Assembly (NCBI RefSeq): GCF_004362895.1
Contig: NZ_SNXI01000005.1
Span: 124,001-188,000, forward strand
DNA from: Idiomarina aquatica
GTDB lineage: Bacteria > Pseudomonadota > Gammaproteobacteria > Enterobacterales > Alteromonadaceae
Length of the DNA: 64,000 bases
Direction: 5' to 3'
Numbering within the stretch: position 1 is the stretch's first letter; every line of letters begins with the position of its first letter. The notes beneath the pieces are model-generated. The model worked only from the letters and a program-made list of their open reading frames with translations, was not told where the DNA came from and searched no databases. Shown here one piece after another: positions 7,184 to 17,868 of this stretch. The translations under genes and the position numbers were made by a program.

Positions 7184-9856
7184 CTAGTTTTTGAGCATTT
7201 GGCGGAGTACGAAGTGCAGGATACCGCCGTTTTTGTAGTACTGCATTTCGTTGCCGGTGTCGATGCGGCATTTGACTTTGAACTTAACCTCTTCGCCATT
7301 CTTGCGTTTGGCGACTACGTCTAGCATTTGTCCTGGTTTCAGGTCTTTGCTCAGGCCGTGAATTGAGATCTGTTCTTCGCCGGTTAAGCCGTGGGCTTCG
7401 ACGCCTTGACCGTCTTCGAATTGTAACGGCAGTACGCCCATACCAACTAAGTTAGAACGGTGAATACGCTCATAGCTCTCGGCGATAACCGCTTTTACAC
7501 CTAACAGACGCGTACCTTTGGCAGCCCAGTCACGGCTGGAGCCGGTGCCGTACTCTTTACCGGCCAGCACCACCAACGGTGTATCGTTCTCCATATACTT
7601 CATGGCGGCATCGTACATCGACATTTGCTCGCCAGTTGGTACATATTGAGTAAAACCACCCTCAACGTCGTCCAGCATTTGGTTTTTAATGCGGATGTTA
7701 GCGAAGGTACCACGCATCATGACTTCGTGGTTACCACGGCGCGAACCGTAAGAGTTAAAGTCTTTAACCTCGACGCCGTTTTCCTGCAAGTATTTACCTG
7801 CCGGTGAATCCGGCTTAATCGCGCCAGCCGGCGAAATGTGGTCAGTGGTGATCGAATCTGCAAATACCGCTAATACGTTGGCATCGTTGATGTCCTGCGG
7901 ATCTTGCAGCGGCTGATCAATACCGTCAAAGAATGGCGGGTTTTTCACATAGGTTGAATCATCCTGCCAGTCGTAGACTTTACCTTCGGCAACATTGATC
8001 GCACGCCATTCGTCGTCGCCTTTAAAGACTTCCGCATATTCTTTACGGAACATCTCGTTATCAACAGTTTTAACCGCTTCGGCAATTTCAGCGCTCGTTG
8101 GCCAGATGTCTTTTAAGAACACAGCGTTGCCATCTTTGTCCTTACCCAGCGGCTCTTTGCTTAGGTCTGTACGCGTGGTACCGGCCAGTGCGTATGCAAC
8201 GACTAACGGCGGTGATGCTAACCAGTTAGCTTTTACATCAGGGTGCACGCGACCTTCGAAGTTACGGTTACCCGACAATACTGAAGAGACCGTTAGGTTA
8301 CCTTCGTTGATTGCATCGCTGATTTCGTCATCCAGTGGACCCGAGTTACCGATACAGGTGGTACAGCCATAGCCGACCAAGTGGAAGCCGAGGTCTTCCA
8401 TGTATGGCGTAAAGCCTGCTTTTTTCAGATAGTCAGTAACAACTTTTGAGCCGGGCGCAAACGATGACTTAACCCAGGGTTTACGATCCAGGCCTTTTTC
8501 TACTGCTTTCTTGGCCAGCAAGCCCGCAGCCATTAATACACTGGGGTTGGACGTATTGGTACAGGAAGTAATTGCAGCAATGACCACGTCACCGTGCGAC
8601 AAGCTGTAATCTTTACCTTTAACCGGTACTTCTTTGTCTGTTTCGTTGGCCTGACCGTTGGTTTCCAGAATCAGGTCAAAATTACTACCCAGCTGTTCCA
8701 TATTGACCCGATCTTGCGGGCGTTTAGGTCCTGCAAGTGATGCTGTTACGCTGCTTAAGTCAAGCTCCAGAGAGTCAGTAAATTCTGGCTCGTTATCATT
8801 GGAACGCCATAAACCCTGCTCTTTGCAGTAAGCTTCCACCAGTGCCAGTGTTTCGTCATCACGGCCTGACAGGCGCATGTAATTGATCGTTTCATCGTCA
8901 ACCGGGAAGAAACCACAGGTTGCGCCATATTCAGGTGCCATGTTTGAAATCGTTGCACGGTCAGCCAGAGGCAGGTTATCAAGACCCGGGCCGTAGAACT
9001 CGACGAATTTACCCACTACGCCGCGTTCACGCAGCATTTGCGTTACGGTCAATACCAAGTCGGTCGCGGTCACGCCTTCCGGTAGTTTACCGGTCATGCG
9101 GAAACCAACGACTTCGGGGATCAGCATTGAAACGGGTTGCCCAAGCATTGCGGCTTCGGCTTCGATACCGCCGACACCCCAGCCCAGCACGCCAAGTGCG
9201 TTAATCATGGTGGTATGAGAATCTGTACCAACCAGGGTATCAGGATACGCTACGGTGCGGCCGTCCTCTTCTTTGGTCCATACACTTTTACCCAGGTATT
9301 CCAGGTTAACCTGGTGACAAATACCGGTGCCGGGTGGCACGACACGGAAGTTTTCAAACGCGCCTTGTCCCCACTTAAGGAACTCGTAGCGCTCCTTGTT
9401 ACGATCCATCTCCATCCGCACATTCTGTTTAAACGCTTCTGGTGTGGCATATTTATCGACCATCACCGAGTGGTCAATGACCAGGTCAACAGGTGATAAC
9501 GGATTGATGATTTCAGGATTGTGACCGGCTTTATCGACCGCATCACGCATTGCAGCTAAATCCACAATGCCCGGTACGCCGGTAAAGTCCTGCATCAGGA
9601 CGCGCGCCGGGCGGTACTGGATCTCGCGGTCGATTTTCTTTTCTTTTAACCAGTCGACCATCGCTTTCAGATCATCGCCGGTTACGGTTTCGCCATCTTC
9701 GTTACGTAACAGGTTTTCCAGCAACACTTTCATTGATGCCGGCAATTTATCGATATTTCCTAATGACTTGGCTGCCTTAGGCAAGCTGTAATAGTCATAA
9801 CTTTTGCCCTTAACATCCAATGTACTTAACGTATCCAGACTATTTTTGCCTGACAT
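7184..9856 (-). CDS. acnA: Aconitate hydratase A
   Basis: The 890-residue protein is the AcnA/IRP1 type. It converts citrate to isocitrate in the TCA cycle through a [4Fe-4S] cluster. The cluster cysteines are visible in SCTNTSNPS and in [10 protein letters not shown] (CxxC). The C-terminal swivel domain with [11 protein letters not shown] carries substrate-binding residues. The length matches E. coli AcnA (891). The start has GGGAG about 6 bases upstream. It is transcribed alone and divergently from tesB. A 10-bp perfect inverted repeat sits in its promoter region. Confidence 0.96.
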   Translation of the reverse strand: MSGKNSLDTLSTLDVKGKSYDYYSLPKAAKSLGNIDKLPASMKVLLENLLRNEDGETVTGDDLKAMVDWLKEKKIDREIQYRPARVLMQDFTGVPGIVDLAAMRDAVDKAGHNPEIINPLSPVDLVIDHSVMVDKYATPEAFKQNVRMEMDRNKERYEFLKWGQGAFENFRVVPPGTGICHQVNLEYLGKSVWTKEEDGRTVAYPDTLVGTDSHTTMINALGVLGWGVGGIEAEAAMLGQPVSMLIPEVVGFRMTGKLPEGVTATDLVLTVTQMLRERGVVGKFVEFYGPGLDNLPLADRATISNMAPEYGATCGFFPVDDETINYMRLSGRDDETLALVEAYCKEQGLWRSNDNEPEFTDSLELDLSSVTASLAGPKRPQDRVNMEQLGSNFDLILETNGQANETDKEVPVKGKDYSLSHGDVVIAAITSCTNTSNPSVLMAAGLLAKKAVEKGLDRKPWVKSSFAPGSKVVTDYLKKAGFTPYMEDLGFHLVGYGCTTCIGNSGPLDDEISDAINEGNLTVSSVLSGNRNFEGRVHPDVKANWLASPPLVVAYALAGTTRTDLSKEPLGKDKDGNAVFLKDIWPTSAEIAEAVKTVDNEMFRKEYAEVFKGDDEWRAINVAEGKVYDWQDDSTYVKNPPFFDGIDQPLQDPQDINDANVLAVFADSITTDHISPAGAIKPDSPAGKYLQENGVEVKDFNSYGSRRGNHEVMMRGTFANIRIKNQMLDDVEGGFTQYVPTGEQMSMYDAAMKYMENDTPLVVLAGKEYGTGSSRDWAAKGTRLLGVKAVIAESYERIHRSNLVGMGVLPLQFEDGQGVEAHGLTGEEQISIHGLSKDLKPGQMLDVVAKRKNGEEVKFKVKCRIDTGNEMQYYKNGGILHFVLRQMLKN

Positions 9857-9919
9857 AGTACTCTCCCATTCGCATTGAGCGTTGTTTTAGCCAATAGATA
9901 CCATCAACTATAGTCAATG

Positions 9920-9944
9920 CAAAATCAATCGGCCATTGATTTTG
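9920..9944. promoter_or_regulatory. Perfect inverted repeat in the acnA/tesB intergenic region (candidate operator)
   Basis: CAAAATCAAT (9920-9929) and ATTGATTTTG (9935-9944) are perfectly complementary around CGGCC. The palindrome is flanked on both sides by an ATAGTCAA direct repeat (near 9910 and 9951). It lies 64-88 bases upstream of the acnA ATG. The binding protein is unknown. Confidence 0.5.
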
Positions 9945-10133
9945 TTGTTAATAGTCAAACACAATCAACAAAAACTCGCCAGCCCTGACGGTTATGTATT
10001 ATTCGATAAGCATTTATTTTTACTATTAATTGTTTCTATAGAACATAGTCGATAAAGACGAAATCAGATCAATTGGGTACACTATTACTCATTGTATCAA
10101 TGAACACTTAGTAAAGCACAGGGAAGCAAGGCA

Positions 10134-10994
10134 ATGAGCCAAGTATTAGATAATTTGTTAAACCTTCTGCAGTTAGAAACTATCGAGCAAGGTATTTACC
10201 GCGGCAATAGTCAAGATTTGGGCTTTGGCGCTGTGTTTGGTGGTCAGGTTATTGGCCAGGCCCTGTCGGCAGCTAAAGAGACACTGCCTCCTGAACGTGG
10301 CGCGCACTCGTTTCACAGTTACTTTTTGCGCCCGGGTGATGCTAAAAAGCCAATTGTATACGATGTAGAAGTCATTCGTGATGGCAAAAGCATCTCCACG
10401 CGTCGCGTCAAAGCGATACAAAACGGCAAACCCATTTTTCATATGACCGCTTCGTTTCAGGAAGACGAGGTCGGCTTTGAACATCAGGACACCATGCCGG
10501 AAGTCCCCGGTCCTGAGGGGCTGGTATCAGATATTGATATCTACAAAGAGCATCAGGATTTAATTCCTGCGCCGATCCGTAATAAGTTTATTTGCGAAAA
10601 GCCAATCGAAATGCGCTTTGTGACCGCCTACAACCCGTTCAAACCGGAAAAAGACGAACCCAAGCGCTACGTTTGGCTTAAAGCCAACGGCGAAATGCCG
10701 GCTGACCTGCGCGTGCACAAATACCTATTGGCGTACGCCTCAGACTTTAACTTTTTGCCCACGGCATTGCAGCCACACGGCATGAGCTTTGCACAACCGA
10801 ACATGCAAGTTGCAACCATTGATCATGCCATGTGGTTCCATCGCGATTTCCGCATGGACGATTGGTTGCTCTATGCTATCGACAGCCCATCGGCGAGCGG
10901 TAATCGTGGCTTAGTCAGAGGGCAAATCTATACACGTGACGGCACACTGGTTGCGTCTACTATTCAGGAAGGTGTGATGCGGCGCCAACGCTGA
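10134..10994 (+). CDS. tesB: Acyl-CoA thioesterase II
   Basis: The 286-residue double-hotdog thioesterase hydrolyses medium- and long-chain acyl-CoA. The N-terminal hotdog carries [12 protein letters not shown] and the C-terminal hotdog carries [12 protein letters not shown] and the QEGVMR end. These contain the Asp and Gln of the TesB catalytic network. Length equals E. coli TesB (286). The GGGAAG ribosome site lies about 10 bases before the ATG. The stop codon lies in the loop of the first hairpin of the array that follows. Confidence 0.92.
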   Translation: MSQVLDNLLNLLQLETIEQGIYRGNSQDLGFGAVFGGQVIGQALSAAKETLPPERGAHSFHSYFLRPGDAKKPIVYDVEVIRDGKSISTRRVKAIQNGKPIFHMTASFQEDEVGFEHQDTMPEVPGPEGLVSDIDIYKEHQDLIPAPIRNKFICEKPIEMRFVTAYNPFKPEKDEPKRYVWLKANGEMPADLRVHKYLLAYASDFNFLPTALQPHGMSFAQPNMQVATIDHAMWFHRDFRMDDWLLYAIDSPSASGNRGLVRGQIYTRDGTLVASTIQEGVMRRQR

Positions 10995-11123
10995 CGCGTT
11001 GGCTTGCTTGGCGCTGCCGTGCAGCTTGCTTGGCAGCGCTTCGCGCTTTGCTTGACATGGCCTGTGGCCATTTGCCTGGCGGCACCGTTGGTGCCTTGAA
11101 CGCCGTGACCTTGGCTTAGGTCA
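10984..11123. repeat. Tandem array of six small hairpins separated by exact 9-base linkers
   Basis: Perfect stems occur at 10984-11003 (GCCAACGC, TGAC loop), 11013-11025 (GCTGC, CGT), 11035-11047 (AGCGC, TTC), 11057-11071 (ATGGCC, TGT), 11081-11095 (GGCACC, GTT) and 11106-11123 (TGACCT, six-base loop). Linkers are TTGCTTGGC, TTGCTTGGC, TTGCTTGAC, TTGCCTGGC and TTGAACGCC, each 9 bases; one extra G precedes the last hairpin. Stem sequences differ entirely while linkers are conserved. The array fills the gap between convergent tesB and nupC, and its end hairpins contain both stop codons. No known repeat family is recognised. Confidence 0.88.
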
Positions 11124-12324
11124 GTGACACGAAGAAGCCAGCGATTGCGGCGCTCATCATGTTTGCCATTGTTGCCGCGAGTAAAGCGCGCATGCCCAAA
11201 CGAGCTATATCATGGCGTCGACTTGGCGCCATACCGCCTAACCCACCGAGCAGTATGGCGATTGAGGAGAAGTTGGCAAAACCACACAACACGAAAGTAA
11301 TAATGACTTGCGAGTGTTCACTCAGCTGATCTTTGTAGTTAACAAAGTCCAGGTAGGCGACAAATTCGTTAATAACCAGCTTCTGGCCAATAAAGCTACC
11401 GGCAATTTGTGCCTCATCCCAGCTGATACCCAGCACATAAGCCACCGGCTGGAACACATAACCAAAAACTTCCTGCATGGTTAGTCCGGGGTAACCAAAC
11501 CAGCCACCGACCCAGCCAAATATGCCATTCACCAGAGCGATTAACGCAACAAAGGCTAACAGCATCGCACCCACGTTCATGGCAAGCTGAAGACCACTGG
11601 AAGCCCCTGATGCGGCTGCATCAATGACGTTGGCAGAGTTGTCCTCGACTTCAACTTCTTCCAGATCATTACGCGGAGTTTCGCACTCCGGAATCATCAT
11701 CTTAGCCATCAAGAAGCCCGCGGGCGCAGCCATGAAGCTTGCTGCAATAAGGTATTTAAGCTCAACTCCGACTCCTGCATAGCCGGCCAATACCGACCCG
11801 GATACCGAGCTCATACCACCGACCATGACAGCAAATAACTCACTACGGGTCATGGTGCCGATAAAGGGTCTGACCATCATCGGCGCTTCCGTTTGGCCGA
11901 CAAAAATATTAGCTGCCGCCGACATCGACTCGGGGCGGCTGGTATTCAGTAATTTTTGTAAGCCGCCACCCAGAATACGAATAATCCACTTCATGATACC
12001 AAGGTAATAAAGCACCGAAATCAGTGACGAGAAGAAAACGATAACGCTGAGTACCTGGATAGCAAAAACAAAGCCAAACTCTTCTGATGCCAGCCCCCCA
12101 AACAAAAAGTTAATACCGGCGGAGGTGTAGCCAATAACCGCCGAGACGCCTTGAGCAAAGCTAAACAGCATCTCGCGCCCAAGGGGCACGTAAAGCACAA
12201 AGCCGGCAAGTGACATTTGAATAGCAAACGCACCGATAACGGTGCGCCAGCGAATATTCTTGCGATTGGTTGACAGTAAGTAAGCAACCAGAAGGATAAC
12301 GGCAATGCCGAGTAAACTATTCAT
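11116..12324 (-). CDS. nupC: Concentrative nucleoside transporter, NupC family
   Basis: This 402-residue inner-membrane protein has CNT-family features: an N-terminal helical bundle, [11 protein letters not shown] in the core, and NEFVAYLDF in the second half. These motifs hold the nucleoside- and ion-binding residues. It imports nucleosides with Na+ or H+. It follows udk by 11 bases on the same strand, so uptake and phosphorylation of uridine/cytidine are coupled in one operon. Its stop codon lies in the last hairpin of the array. Confidence 0.9.
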   Translation of the reverse strand: MNSLLGIAVILLVAYLLSTNRKNIRWRTVIGAFAIQMSLAGFVLYVPLGREMLFSFAQGVSAVIGYTSAGINFLFGGLASEEFGFVFAIQVLSVIVFFSSLISVLYYLGIMKWIIRILGGGLQKLLNTSRPESMSAAANIFVGQTEAPMMVRPFIGTMTRSELFAVMVGGMSSVSGSVLAGYAGVGVELKYLIAASFMAAPAGFLMAKMMIPECETPRNDLEEVEVEDNSANVIDAAASGASSGLQLAMNVGAMLLAFVALIALVNGIFGWVGGWFGYPGLTMQEVFGYVFQPVAYVLGISWDEAQIAGSFIGQKLVINEFVAYLDFVNYKDQLSEHSQVIITFVLCGFANFSSIAILLGGLGGMAPSRRHDIARLGMRALLAATMANMMSAAIAGFFVSLT

Positions 12325-12335
12325 ATAGGACCAAC

Positions 12336-12968
12336 TTATTCTGCCAGCAACTGGCGTATTTTTGTTTTTATAATGTCGATAGCGATCTCGTTTTGACCAC
12401 CGCGGGTGACAACCAGATCAGCGTACTGCTTGGACGGAAAAATGTGGTCGAAAAATGCCGGACGCACATACTGCTCATATTGTTCTGTAACTGACTGCAA
12501 AGTACGGCCACGCTCTTCTATATCACGCTTGATGCGGCGCAGCAGACAAATATCTAAGGGCGTATCCATAAACACCGCAATATCGAATTCCTGCCTCAAC
12601 GCGGGGTCAGTTAACAGTAATATTCCTTCTACCATTATCACTTTAGCAGGAGCAACACGAATACTTTCTTGCAGGCGGGTGTGCGTTGTATGGCTGTACT
12701 GCGGCATGTCAACGCCCTCTTCGCGGCGCAGTTGCTGAATATGCTGCAATAATAAATCATGCTCAAACGCCGAGGGTTGGTCATAATTGGTCAGCACTCG
12801 CTGCTCCATGGTCATATGACTTTGATCCCGATAGTAGGCGTCCTCGGCAAGAATAGCGATACCATCACTACCCAGTTCCTCGACCAGTTCGTGATAAACC
12901 GTCGAAGCAAACAAGCTTTTACCCGAGGCTGAGGCCCCTGCGATTGCAATAACTGTCGTCTTACTCAC
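12336..12968 (-). CDS. udk: Uridine kinase
   Basis: The protein has a P-loop GASASGKS near residues 11-18 and an RRIKRD stretch in the lid region. It phosphorylates uridine and cytidine for salvage. A longer frame reaches 13028, but the GTG at 12968 gives 210 residues, close to E. coli Udk (213), and removes an N-terminal extension unlike the family. The start choice is therefore probable, not certain. It is the first gene of the udk-nupC operon. Confidence 0.87.
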   Translation of the reverse strand: MSKTTVIAIAGASASGKSLFASTVYHELVEELGSDGIAILAEDAYYRDQSHMTMEQRVLTNYDQPSAFEHDLLLQHIQQLRREEGVDMPQYSHTTHTRLQESIRVAPAKVIMVEGILLLTDPALRQEFDIAVFMDTPLDICLLRRIKRDIEERGRTLQSVTEQYEQYVRPAFFDHIFPSKQYADLVVTRGGQNEIAIDIIKTKIRQLLAE

Positions 12969-13066
12969 AAGCGTGTGTTTTCCCTTAAGCTTTTCTGACC
13001 GCGCGCAATTATCCTTGATTGTTACCACAATTAAAAGTCCAGTGGTCGAAATGCTTTGTCTAATTT

Positions 13067-13084
13067 CGTTACAATTTTGTAACG
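13067..13084. promoter_or_regulatory. 18-bp perfect palindrome between udk and the M16 peptidase gene
   Basis: CGTTACAA and TTGTAACG flank a central TT. The site sits about 100 bases upstream of both divergent start codons, as expected for an operator. I cannot assign a regulator. Confidence 0.45.
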
Positions 13085-13181
13085 CATCTTGCTACAGCTA
13101 TACAAGTAGTCCCGCTATAGTAGCTTGGCTATTTATTGTATGACGTTATGTTCGAGAGAACGTTCTAAGGAACTTTTACGA

Positions 13182-15962
13182 ATGAAAATGATAAAAACTT
13201 TAACGGCAGTGGCTGTTAGCGCAGCGTTACTTGGCGGATGCCAAATGACACAAAGCGCCAATGCTACGACCCAAACTGAACAATCGGTAAATCAACAACA
13301 GTTTCCTGAAGTCGAGGTAAGCTACGAAACATTCAAACTGGACAACGGCTTAACAGTAGTTGTGCATGAAGACCGTAAAGCCCCTATCGTTGCCGTCAAC
13401 GTGTGGTATGCAGTGGGTTCTAAAGACGAGAAACCCGGCAAAACCGGCTTTGCTCACCTATTTGAACACCTGATGTTTAATGGCACAGAAAACTACGACG
13501 ACGAATACTTTGGCCCGTTTGAGCGCGCTGGTGCAACAGAAATGAACGGCACCACCAACAATGACCGCACCAACTACTTCCAAAATGTTCCCACCCCGGC
13601 CTTAGATATGGCGTTGTGGATGGAATCTGACCGCATGGGTCATTTGCTGGGGGCAGTTACTCAGGAAAAGTTAGACGAACAGCGTGGCGTTGTACAAAAC
13701 GAGAAACGCCAGGGCGAAGCACAACCTTACGGTCGTGTCTGGGGCTACTTAGCAGAGCAAACCTTCCCTGAAGGTCACCCCTATTCATGGTCCGTTATTG
13801 GCTCGATGGAAGACTTAAACAATGCTTCGTTAGATGATGTCCACCAGTGGTTCAAAGACTATTACGGCGCCTCCAACGCAGTATTAGTGTTAGCCGGTGA
13901 CATTGATGTCGAAACCGCTAAAGAAAAAGTAGAAAAATATTTTGCTGATATTGCACCCGGTAAACCGCTGCAAAAGCTTGAAGCCTGGGTTGCTAAGCGC
14001 GAGGGTACTAAACGTGCCACCATGCAGGATGACGTGCCGGCTGCGCGTATTTATCGTATCTGGAATACCGCTCAGTTAGGTACTGCAGACCATGAATACC
14101 TCAGCTTACTGTCAGATATTCTGGCTAATGGCAAAAACTCGCGTTTATACGAGCGCTTAGTATACGAAGAGCAAATTGCCAGCTCAGTCGGTGGCTTCCA
14201 ATTCGGTCGTGATTTGGCCGGTCAGTTCTTTATCACTGCTGACGCCAAAGCAGGTGTCGACCTGGACCGCGTAGAAGCCATTATTGACGAAGAACTTAAC
14301 CGCTTGTTAACTGAAGGTCCGACACAGGAAGAGTTGCAACGCACCAAGTTCAGCACCACCGCAGGTTTTGTGCGTCGCGTCGAAAAAGTGGGTGGTTTTG
14401 GTGGTAAATCTGATTTACTTGCCTCAGGCGAGGTTTACCATGGTGACCCCGGCTTTTATGCGAAAGAAATGGACTGGCTTAAAAATGCCACCGTTAGCGA
14501 TTTACAAGCAGCTGGTAAACGTTGGTTAACTGACGGCGACTTCATTCTGCACGTACAGCCACAACCTGGTTATCAGGCCGGCGAAGCGCAGGCAAGCCGT
14601 GACCAACTTCCGGACGTTGGTGATCTGCCAACACTTGAGTTACCGGAATTAAATACCTTTACGCTGTCCAATGGCCTGGAAGTATATCTTGCCGAACGCC
14701 ACGATACACCTACCGTTGAAATGCGTTTGGTTGCTGACGCCGGTTACGCAGCTGACGCAGGCACTCACGCCGGTACCGCCAGCTTTGCCATGTCGATGCT
14801 TAAAGAAGGCACCGAAAATTATGGCCCTATGGAGCTTGCCGCAAAACTGGAAAATCTGGGTACGGGTTTGAATGCATACGCCAGCTTAGACACCTCAACC
14901 ATTAGCCTTAACAGCTTGACCGTTAACCTGGAACAAAGCTTAGGCTTGATGAGCGAGATTATTTTGCGGCCGACCTTCCCACAAGCTGAAATCGATCGTA
15001 AACGCTCTAACTGGCTTGAAGACATTCGCAAAGAACAGGCTCGTCCGCAAACTCAGGCACTGCGCGTTGTACCCGGTTTAATGTTTGGTGAAGACCACGC
15101 TTACAGCCAGCCGTTAACGGGCTCAGGTACTGTTGATTCAATCAACGCGTTAACACGCGACGATTTAGTCGACCATGTACAAACCTGGTTACGTCCGGAT
15201 AACGCCCGACTGGTTATTGTTGGTGACACCACAGAGGCGCAGATTAAGCCGTTACTGGAGCAGCAACTGGCAGACTGGCAGGCTCCGGCGAGCGCTAAGC
15301 CGAGCAAAGTCTTAGAACGCCCTGCTGCGCAGGAACAAGCGCGGGTATTCCTGATCGATAAACCCGGCACACCGCAATCATTGATCATCGCAGGTCAATT
15401 AGCCCCATCGGGTACGGTAGATAATGCTGATACTATCGATGTCATGAATACCATTTTAGGCGGTAGCTTTACCAGCCGCTTAAACATGAACTTGCGTGAG
15501 GACAAAGGTTGGTCATACGGAGCGCGCTCCATGTGGTTAGATAACCTGGGTCCGGGCCTGTTAATCGCCTTAGCTCCGGTACAAACGGATAAAACCCAGG
15601 AGTCAATTGAGGAAATTGTTAAAGAATTTACTCAATACGAGGGTGAAAATCCTGCTACTGCTGACGAGTTAGCGAAAGTAAAAGCTAATAAAGTAGCTAA
15701 ATTGCCGGGCGCTTACGAGACCAAAGGTCAATTGATCAATGCAGTCAGTGACACATTGAACAAAGGCAAAGACATGCAGTACTTAGAAGCCTATGCGCAA
15801 CGTGTTTCAAATATCGATTTGGATAGCGTTAAGCAAACTGCTGATAGTGTGCTGCGTCCCGACGCCATGACATGGGTTATCGTTGGTGATTTAGAGCAAA
15901 TCGAAGAGAAAGTCCGTTCGCTAAATCTGGGCGAAGTCACGATTCTTGACGACGTAAAATAA
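13182..15962 (+). CDS. M16 family zinc metallopeptidase lipoprotein (two M16 domains)
   Basis: The start at 13182 has AAGGAAC about 9 bases upstream. It gives 926 residues with a lipoprotein signal ending in LLGGC, so the protein is probably anchored to a periplasmic membrane face. The first M16 domain contains the inverted zinc motif HLFEH with the downstream Glu (VVQNEKR). The second domain, from about residue 500, lacks a zinc motif, as is usual for the inactive half of pitrilysin-like enzymes. It probably degrades peptides in the periplasm. The gene is transcribed alone and ends at a strong terminator. Confidence 0.9.
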   Translation: MKMIKTLTAVAVSAALLGGCQMTQSANATTQTEQSVNQQQFPEVEVSYETFKLDNGLTVVVHEDRKAPIVAVNVWYAVGSKDEKPGKTGFAHLFEHLMFNGTENYDDEYFGPFERAGATEMNGTTNNDRTNYFQNVPTPALDMALWMESDRMGHLLGAVTQEKLDEQRGVVQNEKRQGEAQPYGRVWGYLAEQTFPEGHPYSWSVIGSMEDLNNASLDDVHQWFKDYYGASNAVLVLAGDIDVETAKEKVEKYFADIAPGKPLQKLEAWVAKREGTKRATMQDDVPAARIYRIWNTAQLGTADHEYLSLLSDILANGKNSRLYERLVYEEQIASSVGGFQFGRDLAGQFFITADAKAGVDLDRVEAIIDEELNRLLTEGPTQEELQRTKFSTTAGFVRRVEKVGGFGGKSDLLASGEVYHGDPGFYAKEMDWLKNATVSDLQAAGKRWLTDGDFILHVQPQPGYQAGEAQASRDQLPDVGDLPTLELPELNTFTLSNGLEVYLAERHDTPTVEMRLVADAGYAADAGTHAGTASFAMSMLKEGTENYGPMELAAKLENLGTGLNAYASLDTSTISLNSLTVNLEQSLGLMSEIILRPTFPQAEIDRKRSNWLEDIRKEQARPQTQALRVVPGLMFGEDHAYSQPLTGSGTVDSINALTRDDLVDHVQTWLRPDNARLVIVGDTTEAQIKPLLEQQLADWQAPASAKPSKVLERPAAQEQARVFLIDKPGTPQSLIIAGQLAPSGTVDNADTIDVMNTILGGSFTSRLNMNLREDKGWSYGARSMWLDNLGPGLLIALAPVQTDKTQESIEEIVKEFTQYEGENPATADELAKVKANKVAKLPGAYETKGQLINAVSDTLNKGKDMQYLEAYAQRVSNIDLDSVKQTADSVLRPDAMTWVIVGDLEQIEEKVRSLNLGEVTILDDVK

Positions 15963-15977
15963 CAGCGCCTTAAAACT

Positions 15978-16011
15978 AAAAAGTGCAGGACCCGTGTCCT
16001 GCACTTTTTTT
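15978..16011. terminator. Bidirectional intrinsic terminator
   Basis: A perfect 14-bp stem, AAAAAGTGCAGGAC against GTCCTGCACTTTTT, closes a CCGT loop with T-runs on both strands. It serves the M16 gene and the convergent DUF3429 gene. Confidence 0.95.
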
Positions 16012-16015
16012 GTGT

Positions 16016-16471
16016 CTAAAAGATATGATTACCCAGCACCAACAGCTGACAAACAATAACGCCGGTGGTAAGAATAAGACGCATGGGGTAATAGCCTGAC
16101 TGCGTTGTCATTAGTGTGCCTCGGGCCAATGTACGCTCAAACACAAGCACCAACGCAAAACCGACCATCTGCACCAACAATGCCCAAAACACGCTTTCGA
16201 GCAATAATGTTAACCAGGCCAGCAACGCAAATAGATTACTGAGTAACAACAAACTATTAGTCGCTTCACTATCCGCCCTGTGAATCGCTCTTCCCCAGAG
16301 CGTGCCCGACATAAAGCTTAAAATGATGGCACCATAAGTCAGTAGCAGCGTCATCGGTGACACCGGTATCGGTAGGTTTAGTGCCATTAATTCGGCCAGT
16401 GCAGAAATCAAGAACGGAACAAGCCCGGCATAACCCAAAAGTTGCATCAGTTTTGTTTTTGCAGATTCCAT
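16016..16471 (-). CDS. DUF3429 family membrane protein
   Basis: This 151-residue protein has about five hydrophobic helices. The conserved segment YGAIILSFMSGTLWGRA matches my recollection of DUF3429. The function is unknown. It is divergent from the cryptochrome-DASH gene, with about 75 bases between the starts. Confidence 0.7.
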   Translation of the reverse strand: MESAKTKLMQLLGYAGLVPFLISALAELMALNLPIPVSPMTLLLTYGAIILSFMSGTLWGRAIHRADSEATNSLLLLSNLFALLAWLTLLLESVFWALLVQMVGFALVLVFERTLARGTLMTTQSGYYPMRLILTTGVIVCQLLVLGNHIF

Positions 16472-16545
16472 CAGAACACGTCCATTTTGTTAGTTTTTGC
16501 GTAATTGACTGTTATAACGAGAATTAACCTGGTTAAGTTTAGTTG

Positions 16546-17868
16546 ATGAGTAAAACTTATTCCCGTTCGCTTTATTGGTTTACCCATGACCTGCGCTTAT
16601 CGGATAATATCGCTTTGCAAACCGCACAACGTCAATCAGACGCACTGTGCTACTGCTATGTTATTGATAAAAACAGCCTATCGCGCGGCCGCTATGGTAT
16701 GCCTAGTCTTGGTCAACAACGCCTCAGTTTTATTTGGCAGTCACTGCAAGATCTAAAGCACCAATTAGAACAAGCCGGCCACCAACTGCTGATTCGTGTG
16801 GGAGAACCACTGGACGAAATCAGCCAGTTAATCAGCCAATACCAACCAGAAGCGGTATTCGCCGGGCTTCAAAACGGCGTCTATGAGCGACGCCGGTGGC
16901 AACAACTGCAAAAGCAGTTTCGGTTTATTGCATTCAACGCATCAGCCAATAGTACCCTGTTGAGTGAACACCACCTGCCCTTTGACGAGCAACAGTTTCC
17001 CGCTTCTTATAGCCAGTTCCGGCGGCGTCTCGAGCCTTTGTCATTAAGCATTACTGCGAAGCCGGAGCAGCCAATAAATTTTGACCACAAAGCAATGGGC
17101 GGCTCGACGGCGCCCCCACTTGAGCTTACCCAAAACCTGTCTGACACCTGGCTAAGCGGGGGGGAGTCTGCGGCACAACGTCACCTGCACAGCTATTTTA
17201 GCAGCGCGGCACCGGCAACCTATAAACAAACCCGTAATGCTCTGGACGGTTTTGATCAATCGACCAAGTTGTCAGCCTACCTTGCTCACGGCAACCTTTC
17301 GCCACAGCAAGTGATTAACCGATTACGCAAGTACGAAGCAGAGCACGGCGAAAACGAATCGACCTACTGGATTGTCTTTGAATTACTGTGGCGGGAATAT
17401 TTTTTCTGGTATCTACGGCATTACCAGGAGCGTGTCTTCGCCGTCGGTGGCATTAATAATATCAAGCCGCAGACGACATTTTATCCTGCCCGGTTTAAAC
17501 AATGGTGTTGCGGCACTACCCCCTTCCCATTAGTTAACGCCTGTATGAAGCAACTCAACCAGACCGGTTATATGTCCAACCGTGGCCGTCAAATCGTCGC
17601 CAGCTGTCTGGTTAACGAATTAGCTATTGATTGGCGCTATGGTGCCGCCTATTTTGAACAACAATTACTGGATTATGATATCGGTTCAAACTGGGGCAAC
17701 TGGCAATACATTGCGGGAGTTGGCGCTGACCCACGCGGCGGTAGGCATTTTAACCTGGACAAGCAGACTAATCAGTTTGACCCGGATGGCGAGTTTATTG
17801 CACGTTGGCAAGGCAATACCACGCGCTCGATGGACAGTACTGACGCTGCAGATTGGCCGGTTAGTTAG
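16546..17868 (+). CDS. Cryptochrome DASH
   Basis: The protein has 440 residues from the ATG at 16546. An N-terminal photolyase antenna domain (YWFTHDLRLSDN) is followed by the FAD-binding domain with the DASH pattern: TGYMSNRGRQIVASCLVNEL, then GSNWGNWQYIAGVGADPRGG near the C-terminus. CRY-DASH proteins bind FAD and a folate and repair cyclobutane pyrimidine dimers, mainly in single-stranded or looped DNA, and may act as blue-light sensors. The stop overlaps that of the convergent diguanylate cyclase gene by 8 bases. Confidence 0.93.
   Translation: MSKTYSRSLYWFTHDLRLSDNIALQTAQRQSDALCYCYVIDKNSLSRGRYGMPSLGQQRLSFIWQSLQDLKHQLEQAGHQLLIRVGEPLDEISQLISQYQPEAVFAGLQNGVYERRRWQQLQKQFRFIAFNASANSTLLSEHHLPFDEQQFPASYSQFRRRLEPLSLSITAKPEQPINFDHKAMGGSTAPPLELTQNLSDTWLSGGESAAQRHLHSYFSSAAPATYKQTRNALDGFDQSTKLSAYLAHGNLSPQQVINRLRKYEAEHGENESTYWIVFELLWREYFFWYLRHYQERVFAVGGINNIKPQTTFYPARFKQWCCGTTPFPLVNACMKQLNQTGYMSNRGRQIVASCLVNELAIDWRYGAAYFEQQLLDYDIGSNWGNWQYIAGVGADPRGGRHFNLDKQTNQFDPDGEFIARWQGNTTRSMDSTDAADWPVS

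Noticed and set aside
6984-7187. Short frame across palindrome B
   Set aside because: It is produced by the inverted-repeat arms, has no ribosome site and no protein-like pattern.
10984-11123. Hairpin array as an integron attC array or CRISPR
   Set aside because: Stems are short and all different, the linkers, not the stems, are conserved, and there is no integrase or cas gene.
13150-13175. AGAACGTTCT palindrome before the M16 peptidase start as a heat-shock element
   Set aside because: Only one short symmetrical unit, overlapping the region next to the ribosome site; too little to support a regulator.
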